Source: Lamprobacter modestohalophilus
GTDB lineage: Bacteria; Pseudomonadota; Gammaproteobacteria; Chromatiales; Chromatiaceae
Direction: 5' to 3'
NCBI RefSeq assembly: GCF_016583905.1
Contig: NZ_NRRY01000012.1
Location: forward strand, 1-64,000
DNA length: 64,000 nucleotides
Part shown: positions 37,204-44,767 of the stretch, in pieces
Layout of the letters: each line of letters starts with the position of its first letter
Position numbering within the stretch: position 1 is the stretch's first letter
Made by a program: the position numbers and the translations under genes
Notes under the pieces: model-generated
Told to the model about the DNA's origin: nothing
Databases searched by the model: none
What the model saw: the letters and a program-made list of their open reading frames with translations, nothing else

Positions 37204-39018
37204 TTGAACCAAGGGGTGATCAAGGCCCAGTTCGCAGCCGGCAATCTGAGTCATCAATTGCCCGAGCGAACGAGTGATGAGCTTGGTCGGTTAGCCGACT
37301 CACTCAACCGCATGGCAAGAGACTTGCAGAAAGCGAATCAACTCTTGCATCGGGCGCAGGAGATCGCCGCGTTCGGCAGCTGGGAATGGCGGCCGGCGCA
37401 GAAGGTACTCCAGACGTCGCACGGCGTGCAGCGAATGCTCGGTTTAGCCCCGACCGCTAAGCTCGCCCAGATCGACGACTTCCTGGCCTTCGTGGAGCCC
37501 ACAGATCGCGACCGTTTCGCCAGTGTCTTGCACGGTCGCTTCGAGACCCCCGTCTCGCTTGAACTCAGCCTCCGAGGCCGCGACGGTAAACAGCGCAGGA
37601 TGCTGGTGAGGGGAGAATCAGAGCGATCAGATGATGGCTTGGTAGAGGCTAGCTTCGGGACCATCCAAGACATTACTGAGCAACAGCGCGTGCAACGGCA
37701 GCTCACCCGGCTGGCGAACTTTGATACGCTGACAGGGCTACCGAACCGGAACCTCTTCTACGACCGTCTGAGCCACGCACTGCTCAAGGCGAAGCGTGAA
37801 CAAGGTAGCGTCGCGCTGTTCTTTCTCGACCTCGACCGGTTTAAGGAGATCAACGACGCCTTGGGTCACGATGTCGGCGATTCGCTGCTTCGCTTGGCAG
37901 CCAAGCGGCTCAAGGCGACGGTGCGAGACTGCGACACGCTTGCCCGGATGGGGGGCGACGAGTTCACATTGATCATCGAAGATTGTCGCGAGGGCATGGC
38001 ACCGCAGGCGATCGCAGGCAAGCTCATCGACGCGTTGCATGCGCCCTTCCTCCTAGTTGAGCGAGAGCTTTTCATCTCCGTGAGCGTGGGCATCGCGCTC
38101 TTTCCGGACGATGCGAGTGATCTTGAAACACTCATCAGGCATGCGGATGTCGCGATGTATGCGGCGAAAAGCAGCGGGCGCGGCGCGTTCCATTTCTTTA
38201 CCACCGAACTGCAGGAGGCGGCTAGCCGGCGGCTTACGCTTGAGGGCCAGCTTCGCCAGGCCATCGAGCGCGAAGAAATCGTGCTTCACTTTCAGCCGCA
38301 AGTGCGAGCAGATGACGGTCGTCTGGTTGGCATCGAGGCCTTGATGCGCTGGCGTCAAGGGGAGTTGGCCGTGCCACCGAGCCAATTCGTTCCCGTCTTG
38401 GAAGAGACCGGACTCATCACGCGGCTGACAGGCCCTGTACTCCGTGAGGCCTGCGCTGCGCTCAAGGCATTAGAGGCTCATGGGTTCATGGACGTACGGG
38501 TGGCCGTGAACCTTTCCGCTCGTCAGCTGCAGGAACCGGAGCTATTGACCCTGATCGAGTCGACGCTGGAGCGATTCGTACTGAGACCCGAGCAAATAGA
38601 GGTCGAGATCACCGAGAGCACCCTGTTGGACAACGCGTTGTGTCAAGACAATGCAGTGAAGCTTGGTGTATTTGGGGTCCGCCTCGCGCTTGATGACTTC
38701 GGTACCGGTTACTCATCACTCACCTATCTGAAACGGTTTGATGTTGATGCGCTGAAGATCGATCGATCTTTTGTGCAGGACATGCTCGAGGACCCGGACG
38801 ATGCTCAAATCGTCAAGGCCGTGGTTGGACTTGCCGCGGGCTTGGGCATCGACAGTATCGGCGAAGGGGTTGAGCAAGATGCTCAGAGCACTTGGCTCGA
38901 GTCAATCGGATGTGACCTGTTGCAGGGTTATCGGATCGCACATCCGATGCCGCTGAACGACCTCATTGTTTGGCTTGAGACTCGGTATGGCGCTGCCCCG
39001 ACGTCGGCGGCTATTTAA
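37204..39018 (+). CDS. GGDEF-EAL protein, N-terminally truncated at HAMP
   Basis: Cyclic-di-GMP enzyme with both synthase and phosphodiesterase domains intact. The order is a half HAMP domain (residues 5-42), PAS/PAC (about 50-165), GGDEF with MGGDEFT, and EAL with GIEALMRW, EVEITES, DDFGTGYSSL, KIDRSF and GEGVE. The frame opens with TTG at 37204 inside a HAMP linker, and no transmembrane or periplasmic domain precedes it. Upstream lies the broken DUF4160 gene. The sensory N-terminus was probably lost by rearrangement, leaving a soluble, possibly still active enzyme. Confidence 0.85.
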   Translation: MNQGVIKAQFAAGNLSHQLPERTSDELGRLADSLNRMARDLQKANQLLHRAQEIAAFGSWEWRPAQKVLQTSHGVQRMLGLAPTAKLAQIDDFLAFVEPTDRDRFASVLHGRFETPVSLELSLRGRDGKQRRMLVRGESERSDDGLVEASFGTIQDITEQQRVQRQLTRLANFDTLTGLPNRNLFYDRLSHALLKAKREQGSVALFFLDLDRFKEINDALGHDVGDSLLRLAAKRLKATVRDCDTLARMGGDEFTLIIEDCREGMAPQAIAGKLIDALHAPFLLVERELFISVSVGIALFPDDASDLETLIRHADVAMYAAKSSGRGAFHFFTTELQEAASRRLTLEGQLRQAIEREEIVLHFQPQVRADDGRLVGIEALMRWRQGELAVPPSQFVPVLEETGLITRLTGPVLREACAALKALEAHGFMDVRVAVNLSARQLQEPELLTLIESTLERFVLRPEQIEVEITESTLLDNALCQDNAVKLGVFGVRLALDDFGTGYSSLTYLKRFDVDALKIDRSFVQDMLEDPDDAQIVKAVVGLAAGLGIDSIGEGVEQDAQSTWLESIGCDLLQGYRIAHPMPLNDLIVWLETRYGAAPTSAAI

Positions 39019-39082
39019 TCGCGACCGCGCCTGATTGATGACCTATCTGCGCACCGTCTGCTTGTGTCCGCACCTCCAGCAG

Positions 39083-40162
39083 TTACCGGCACCTGAGGTT
39101 CGGATGATGCGGTGCTGGCGGCTCAGTGGTGGGTGGCCCACCGAGCAGGGCCGCCACCCAGCGTGAATCAGGGAATCCTTCCATGATGATCTTCGCGATC
39201 TTGGTCAGTGGCAGTGACAGCAGAATGCCGACCGGCCCGAACACCCAGCCCCAGAAGACCAGCGAGACGATGACCACCAAGGGTGAGAGTCCAAGTCCGC
39301 GTCCCATCAAACGAGGCTCCAGAATGTTGCTAATGCCAGCATTGATGGCGATGTAGCCGAGCGCGCACAGCAGCGCTGTCCCGGGGCCTTGCTCGACCAG
39401 TGCCAGTGCGACGCCCGGCACACCAGCGATCACCGAGCCGATAATCGGGATGTAGTTCAGGACAAAGGCTAAAAAGCCGAGCAAGGGCGCGAAGTTGACA
39501 TCGAGCGCCATTACCCAGAGCAGCACCAGGCCGCCGGTAATGGCGCTGGTGAGGGTCTTCATGCTCATGTAGCGGCGCACATCGCTGAGGATCTGATCGA
39601 ACTGTCGCCAGAACGCCGGCGAGAACTCAGGAATGCCGTGCAGCTTGCACGGAAGGTATTGCGCCTCGAGCAGGATAAACGCCGTCAGCAAGAGTACGAA
39701 TAAGGTCTGACCGACGAAGCCGGTGGCCTTGGTCAGGGATGAGCGCAGAAACGCGAAGGCCGAGCGCCAATCGAACAGCGCACGGAACTCCTCATCGTCG
39801 ATGTCGGGCTCAAGCGTCTTCAACCAGATGACCAGTTCCTCGAATTGGCGTTGAACGATGGCCTGGTAGTCCGGAAGCTTATCCCGCAGATCGCCAATAC
39901 CCACTTGGATGATAATCGCGGTCAGTAGCGACAGGGCCACCAACGCCAGCAGCAGGGTCATCAGCGCGAGCAACGGCGGCATCCGCAGACGCTGCATCGC
40001 GAAGAAGGCCGGCGCGCAAATGCTCGCCACAAACATGGCCAGCAGCAGCGGAACGAGGATCGGGGATGCCGCGCGCATACCGGCCACCGTGACCACGAAG
40101 GCGGCGACGATGATGAGCGCCTTGGCCGGGCCGGAAAACAGCGGTGACGTGGGAGTGGCCAA
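39083..40162 (-). CDS. AI-2E family transporter (PerM-like)
   Basis: Polytopic inner-membrane protein of about 359 residues. There are eight hydrophobic segments in the PF01594 arrangement, with the conserved LLGFLAFVLNYIPIIGSVIAGVP region near residue 245 (quoted in part) and the final VFWGWVFGPVGILLSLPLT. Family members export autoinducer-2 or act as Na+/H+ antiporters, so substrate is uncertain. The longest frame begins with TTG 40162; a later start is possible. Confidence 0.85.
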   Translation of the reverse strand: MATPTSPLFSGPAKALIIVAAFVVTVAGMRAASPILVPLLLAMFVASICAPAFFAMQRLRMPPLLALMTLLLALVALSLLTAIIIQVGIGDLRDKLPDYQAIVQRQFEELVIWLKTLEPDIDDEEFRALFDWRSAFAFLRSSLTKATGFVGQTLFVLLLTAFILLEAQYLPCKLHGIPEFSPAFWRQFDQILSDVRRYMSMKTLTSAITGGLVLLWVMALDVNFAPLLGFLAFVLNYIPIIGSVIAGVPGVALALVEQGPGTALLCALGYIAINAGISNILEPRLMGRGLGLSPLVVIVSLVFWGWVFGPVGILLSLPLTKIAKIIMEGFPDSRWVAALLGGPPTTEPPAPHHPNLRCR

Positions 40163-40573
40163 GGACGAGGTCTCTCTGTGAACAGGTTGCGCGCGCGGAC
40201 TTTATCATCGTCGCCAGCCGCGTGACGATGTCGGCTTGATGAAATAGTCTATGCCTATTGATTTATAAAAGACAATAGGTCGGCTGCATGGCTGTGATCC
40301 GATCAAACGATTTCACCCTGAGTCTCGCGGCGCTTAACGATCATGGCGCGGCGCCACCCCGGAAAATGAATCGCGTGAGATTGACGTTAACCTGGTGTCA
40401 ACCTCGAGCGAGGCCACCGCACTCACCGATTATGAGCGTTAGGGGAGCCCAGCCCGAGTTAGCCTGTAACGTTAGGCTTCGACCGGTATTAGACGACATG
40501 CAAGCCGAATCTAAGGATGTGCGTGTCTTCGATCTGCCTGGCGACGACGAGGGAGAGGATTCGGGCAGGGGGG
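40163..40573. other. Gene-free region with repeat remnants
   Basis: About 410 bases between draG and the AI-2E transporter without a convincing gene. It contains copy B of the 55-bp element, a second cluster of GTTAG-type boxes (40436-40475, including AGCCTGTAACGTTAGGCT, an interrupted inverted repeat), and an A/T-rich hairpin with arms CCTATTG/CAATAGG at 40254-40279. It may be a small scar of mobile or cassette DNA. Confidence 0.5.
40335..40389 (+). repeat. 55-bp dispersed repeat, copy B
   Basis: Same length and borders (TAACG to CGTTA) as the copy at 34953-35007, with six substitutions. The first hairpin, GGCGC-G-GCGCC, keeps perfect pairing although the sequence around it differs; the second keeps five of six pairs. 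Preservation of pairing suggests a structural role. Confidence 0.65.
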
Positions 40574-41533
40574 TTAGCCAGCTGCCGCGCGCGCACTACA
40601 GAGTGGCGCTAGCTTGAGCAGTTGCTGGGCCTGCGACAGGCAATGCTGACGCACCTCGGGATCGAGAGTACGCACCCAGCGCGCGGGGAGGGCGGCAGGT
40701 CCGTAGAGGGCACCGGCGATCATGCCGAGGATGGCGCCGGTGGTGTCGGCATCGCCGCCACGGTTGACGACGTCGATGAGCGCCGATTCGAGATCGTCGG
40801 TCGCGAACAGCGCTTGGAACACGGTGCGCAGGGTGTCGGCGATGAAGCCACTCGGGTTCTCGATGCGCTTGCGGTCGTAGGCGTAGATCGGGTCTTCGGC
40901 GACCAGTCCATCAGCCAAGAGCTTGAGGTCTTTGCGCGTGCCGCCGAGCAGGCCGGCCTGCACCATCCGGATCACGCAGAGGGTACCGGCGTCGGAGGTT
41001 GGGTTGTTGTGGGTGACGTGGGCTTGGCGTCGATTGGCCTCGGCAACGTCGTCGACGTCGGCGCCGACCGTGGCCAAAGCGACTGGCAGGCAGCGCATGC
41101 AGGCGCCGTTGCCGGCATCGAACTCGCTCTCCGGGGATTCCCACTCACCGGTTCGTCGATAATGAGAGATGCCACGGCGCACGGTATTGCCGATGTCGAC
41201 GGGCTTGCTGCGCATCCAGTTGCTGAAGGCCTCGGCCGCGGCTTGGGCGTCGACCTTGCCGGCAGTGAGGATGCTGTCGCCGAGCGCGAGCGCCATCTCG
41301 GTGTCGTCGGTGACACGTCCCTTGCGCAGTCGCAGCCAGCCGCCGCCCTTGATGTCGCGATGCTCGCGAAATTGGTCGCGGATCTCGCGCGGTGTCATGA
41401 ACTCGACGGTGGCGCCAAGCGCATCGCCGACGGCAAGGCCCAGATAGGCGCCGATGGCACGACGCTTGATCTGATCGCCGCTGCCGTTCTCGGCCAGCAG
41501 GAGGAATTCAGTTCTCAGGCCCGAAACAAGCAT
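40574..41533 (-). CDS. draG: ADP-ribosyl-[dinitrogenase reductase] glycohydrolase
   Basis: Removes ADP-ribose from NifH arginine and reactivates nitrogenase after ammonium or energy shock. It is a 319-residue member of the ADP-ribosylglycohydrolase family. Metal-binding signatures are present: GLAVGDALGATVEF near the start, RVTDDTEMALALGD (the di-manganese site) and NRGGDADTTGAILGMIAGA. Its start overlaps the end of nifQ by 26 bp, so it ends the nifB operon. The partner transferase draT is not in the window. Confidence 0.92.
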   Translation of the reverse strand: MLVSGLRTEFLLLAENGSGDQIKRRAIGAYLGLAVGDALGATVEFMTPREIRDQFREHRDIKGGGWLRLRKGRVTDDTEMALALGDSILTAGKVDAQAAAEAFSNWMRSKPVDIGNTVRRGISHYRRTGEWESPESEFDAGNGACMRCLPVALATVGADVDDVAEANRRQAHVTHNNPTSDAGTLCVIRMVQAGLLGGTRKDLKLLADGLVAEDPIYAYDRKRIENPSGFIADTLRTVFQALFATDDLESALIDVVNRGGDADTTGAILGMIAGALYGPAALPARWVRTLDPEVRQHCLSQAQQLLKLAPLCSARAAAG

Positions 41534-42218
41534 GGTAGTCGACGCAGACCTCGCAGGAGGGTGAACGGCAGGTGTAGATGCCCTCGGCCTCGCACAGCTG
41601 TTTGTACAAGAACCGCTTCCACTTCATGTCGTGGACGTTTTTCAGGGCAACGGCCGGGAAGTTTTGTTCCATCAATCGGCTCAACTCGGCTCGATTCCAG
41701 AGGCCGAGGTCTTGCCAGAGGTGGTCGCTTCCCATACTGCCCGCGGCGATGATCTCGGCCATCCAGCGCTGCTGCGGGCTCGGCTGCCGCTGTGGCTGAG
41801 CGTTTGGCACCCTCAGGCTTGAGCGTTGAGAGGGCCCATCGGATCTGTCATCTGTTGGTTTAAGCAAGAGCCGAACCAGTTCGTCCCGCTCGTCGGTCCG
41901 CTCTGGATCGAGTTGGCGCTGCGGCTGCGGAAGCGCGGTTTGTCGCAGTGCCGGGAAGTGATAGGCGATCAGCTGTTTGAACGCCTCTGGCTTGAGGCCG
42001 AGCCAGTTTGGCATAGCGCCGAGGCCCACGCATTGACTTGCGAGCATTGAGGCCAAAAGACGGTCGTTTCGGTGGCCGGCGGCAAGGGACAAGAGCCAGT
42101 GCCGCCAGCGCTCCGCCGTTGTCTCCGGCACTAATCCTGAGCAGCCGCCAGCGGCGGGCACCCGTTTGGTGCTCGCTTCGATGATGGGCGCTGAGGTGGC
42201 CGAAGCCGACGGGGACAT
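41508..42218 (-). CDS. nifQ: Nitrogen fixation protein NifQ
   Basis: Molybdenum donor for FeMo-cofactor synthesis; binds a Mo-Fe-S cluster. The C-terminal cysteine motif C-x4-C-x2-C-x5-C is complete (CRSPSCEVCVDYHACFG). Conserved segments include GLGAMPNWLGL and the MKWKRFLYKQLCEAEG helix. It has 236 residues, with a central polar, low-complexity insert (about 105-145, QPQRQ-type). It starts 4 bases after the preceding ferredoxin gene. Confidence 0.92.
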   Translation of the reverse strand: MSPSASATSAPIIEASTKRVPAAGGCSGLVPETTAERWRHWLLSLAAGHRNDRLLASMLASQCVGLGAMPNWLGLKPEAFKQLIAYHFPALRQTALPQPQRQLDPERTDERDELVRLLLKPTDDRSDGPSQRSSLRVPNAQPQRQPSPQQRWMAEIIAAGSMGSDHLWQDLGLWNRAELSRLMEQNFPAVALKNVHDMKWKRFLYKQLCEAEGIYTCRSPSCEVCVDYHACFGPEN

Positions 42219-42221
42219 GGG

Positions 42222-42569
42222 TTAGTACTCGACTAGGACGTCTTCGTCGCGGACGATCATCTGGCAGGCCAGACGCCATTCACTCGGCATGTCGTCCACA
42301 TGCAGCTGGTCGATCTGCTCCTGCGTGAGCTTGCCGAGTTCCTTGAGCACCGTCTGCTCTTTATCGGTGAGGAAATAGCCCATGCGGTCCTTGTCGTCGA
42401 CGCTGGTCACGCGCACTAGGCAATGGCCGCATTCGCCGTCCTGGCAGTCGAATTGTACCGGGATCTTGTTCTCCTTTGCGATCTTGAGCAGGGTCTCGGT
42501 GTGGCTGCCGGCAACGGCGTAGACGGTCTTGTCTTTGTAGTCTGGGTTTGAAAAGGTCACGAGTGCCAT
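42222..42569 (-). CDS. 2Fe-2S ferredoxin of nif operon
   Basis: Plant/adrenodoxin-like [2Fe-2S] ferredoxin of 115 residues. The cluster motif CQDGECGHC plus the distal cysteine in WRLACQM supplies four ligands. After the motif it has a longer linker with an L-T-x-E-Q segment, typical of ferredoxins encoded beside nifQ and nifB. Probably donates electrons in nitrogenase cofactor assembly. Confidence 0.87.
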   Translation of the reverse strand: MALVTFSNPDYKDKTVYAVAGSHTETLLKIAKENKIPVQFDCQDGECGHCLVRVTSVDDKDRMGYFLTDKEQTVLKELGKLTQEQIDQLHVDDMPSEWRLACQMIVRDEDVLVEY

Positions 42570-42656
42570 GGACGGGGCTCCGCGTTGGATGGGTTGATGT
42601 GAGCTGGGATGAGCAGGGATGAGCTGAAGTGCTGCGACGCTAAGCTTGAAGTGGCG

Positions 42657-42941
42657 CTAGGCCGGCTTGACGGTGCAATCGCCGATGATCTGGGCCTGGC
42701 AGGCGAGGCGGTCGTGGCGGCTGGCCATGTTCTCGCGCAAGACCTTTTCTTCGAGCACCGAAGGCTCGGTCAGATTGTTCCAGCCTTCGACGACGTGCAT
42801 CATGCAGGTGCCGCAATCGCCCTCGCGGCAGCCGTAGATGATGCCGGCACCGATCTTCTCGGAGACGTCGATGACGCGGATGCCGGCGGGGACGTTGACG
42901 GTCTGGTCGATGTCCTGAAAGGTCACTTTTGCCTTGGCCAT
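42657..42941 (-). CDS. 2Fe-2S ferredoxin of nif operon
   Basis: Second small [2Fe-2S] ferredoxin, 94 residues, with ligands in CREGDCGTC and RLACQAQ. The pattern VTFQDIDQTVNVPAGIRVIDV is typical of the nif/fix-linked type. It sits between the flavodiiron protein gene and the other 2Fe-2S ferredoxin gene. Confidence 0.87.
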   Translation of the reverse strand: MAKAKVTFQDIDQTVNVPAGIRVIDVSEKIGAGIIYGCREGDCGTCMMHVVEGWNNLTEPSVLEEKVLRENMASRHDRLACQAQIIGDCTVKPA

Positions 42942-43032
42942 GTCGTGTATTCCTCTTGAGTTTTGGTTGAAATGGAGTTGTGGAGTGGAACCATCGGGCG
43001 CCGTCTGGCGACGCTTCTGTCGTTGAGCCTCT

Positions 43033-44427
43033 CTAGGGTTCAGAGCGCGTCGCCAGCTTGGACGATGAGGCGCCTGCTTCCGGGTAAGGACTCAGCTCGG
43101 CGAAATCGATGACGCGCTTAGCGGTGTCTGGTGGGTTGGCGTCGCCGGTCATTGCCTCGGCGATCTGGCGGCCGAAGTCGCGGCAGTTGTCGAGCTCAGA
43201 GGCGGTTGGCGTCAGCTTGAGGCGCAGGCCCGGCACTGGCACCCGCAGCTTCAGGCCGCGCAGGCGATCCTCGATCATCGGCACCGCCTCGCCGCTCCAG
43301 CCATAGGAGCCGAAGGCGGCGCCGATCTTCCCGCGCAGACTGATCCCAACTAGCGACGAGAGTAGATCCCAGATCGGCTTGACGGCGTCGCCGTTGACCG
43401 TTGGCGAGCCGAAGGCGAGGGCGTCGGCCTGCTCGATCAGGTCGACGAAGGGGGCGATCTCGCCGCCTTCGAGGTCGTAGAGCGACACGCGCAAGCCGGG
43501 GACGGATTCGGCGCCGGCCTGCACGGCCTCGGCCATGCGCGTGGTGCTGCCATAGGCGCTGAGATAGAAGATGATCAGTGATGCGGGTTGGTCGCCTGCG
43601 TCGAAGGGCTGATCAAAGGATTGATCGAACGATCCGCCGCTGCTCGAGAGCTCGCGGTAGCGCGTCACGTAGCGGCGCGGTCGCTCGCGCAGGACCGGGC
43701 CATGCGCCGGGGCGATCAGCTTCAGCGGCAGCGGCTCGATCAGCTTGAGCGCATCGCGCACGTGCGCCTTGAAGGGCCGCATGATGTGCGCGTAGTAGTA
43801 GTCGAAGGAGAAGCGGAAGTCGCCGACGCGGTCGTTGAACAGGCGCGGGTCGCAGTAGTGACAACCGAACACATCGCCAGAGAACAGCACTTGCTGTTCC
43901 ACTAGGTAGGTGCATTGGGTGTCCGGCCAATGTAGGTAAGGCGTGTTCAAGAAGCGCAGGCGGCGGTCGCCGAGACTGATCTCGTCACCGGTGTCGACCA
44001 GCTCGTAGTCGAACTGATCCTCGGTCGGTTTCAGCAAGGCCTTGAGCATGGCTGGCGCGCGTTTTGAGATGATTAGGCGTGCTTGTGGGGCGCGGCGTAG
44101 CAATTCCGGCAGTGCCCCGGTGTGATCGGGCTCGAGGTGGTTGAGCACGATGACGCGGATCTCGTCGAGCGTTGCCACCTGTTCGAGACGGGCGAAGAAG
44201 TCATCGGCCAGCTCGGCCTTGACCGTGTCGATGAGCGCGACGCCGTCACTGCCACGCACTGCGTAGGCGTTGTAGGTGGTGCCATTGGCGGTGCGCAGGA
44301 TCATGTCGAAGTTGCGCAGCCCTGGATCGAATGCGCCGATCCAGTGCACGCCAGGTGCGATCTCGACTGCGTTGCCGTCGCGCACGGCTATCTGCTCGCG
44401 CGTCTGTTCAGGACCGGGGCTGCTCAC
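43033..44427 (-). CDS. Flavodiiron protein (A-type flavoprotein)
   Basis: Reduces O2 and/or NO. A metallo-beta-lactamase-like diiron domain comes first (about 20-270): HLEPDHTG (H-x-E-x-D-H) and the later HWPDT and APAHGPVLR ligands. A flavodoxin domain follows (about 285-440), including FYLSAYGSTTRMAEAVQ and AFGSPTVNGDAVKPIWDLL. At 464 residues it has a small low-complexity insert (SSGGSFDQSFDQ) between the domains. Its place in a nif operon suggests oxygen protection of nitrogenase or an electron-transfer role. Confidence 0.88.
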   Translation of the reverse strand: MSSPGPEQTREQIAVRDGNAVEIAPGVHWIGAFDPGLRNFDMILRTANGTTYNAYAVRGSDGVALIDTVKAELADDFFARLEQVATLDEIRVIVLNHLEPDHTGALPELLRRAPQARLIISKRAPAMLKALLKPTEDQFDYELVDTGDEISLGDRRLRFLNTPYLHWPDTQCTYLVEQQVLFSGDVFGCHYCDPRLFNDRVGDFRFSFDYYYAHIMRPFKAHVRDALKLIEPLPLKLIAPAHGPVLRERPRRYVTRYRELSSSGGSFDQSFDQPFDAGDQPASLIIFYLSAYGSTTRMAEAVQAGAESVPGLRVSLYDLEGGEIAPFVDLIEQADALAFGSPTVNGDAVKPIWDLLSSLVGISLRGKIGAAFGSYGWSGEAVPMIEDRLRGLKLRVPVPGLRLKLTPTASELDNCRDFGRQIAEAMTGDANPPDTAKRVIDFAELSPYPEAGASSSKLATRSEP

Positions 44428-44460
44428 GCTGGCGTTGCTCCAAACGGGGCCGATAACAGC

Positions 44461-44739
44461 TTAACGAGCGCGGATCTCGGCCATGGCCGTGTTCCAGCGC
44501 TCGGGTGGGATACCCGTCAGCGAACCGGGCGGATTCACTGGGATGCCGCTGGCATCGAGGATGGCGCCCTCGATCGGACAGATGCTCGCGCATTGCGGCT
44601 CGGCGAAGTCGCCGGCACATTCGCTGCACTGGCTTGGGTCGATGATGAAGTGTGGCTTGGCGGCCTGAATCGCATGGCTTGGGCACAGCGGCTCACAGGC
44701 CCAGCAATTCACGCAGCCATCGGTTATTTGGTAAGCCAT
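44461..44739 (-). CDS. fdxN: 2[4Fe-4S] ferredoxin
   Basis: Ferredoxin of 92 residues with clusters CVNCWACEPLCP and CSECAGDFAEPQCASICP; the second has the extended spacing seen in nif-linked FdxN-type proteins. It is encoded 28 bp after nifB and probably supplies electrons to NifB or nitrogenase reductase. A proline-rich tail follows the second cluster. Confidence 0.88.
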   Translation of the reverse strand: MAYQITDGCVNCWACEPLCPSHAIQAAKPHFIIDPSQCSECAGDFAEPQCASICPIEGAILDASGIPVNPPGSLTGIPPERWNTAMAEIRAR

Positions 44740-44767
44740 GGTGTTTCCTGATTCGGTTGGGGCTGGC

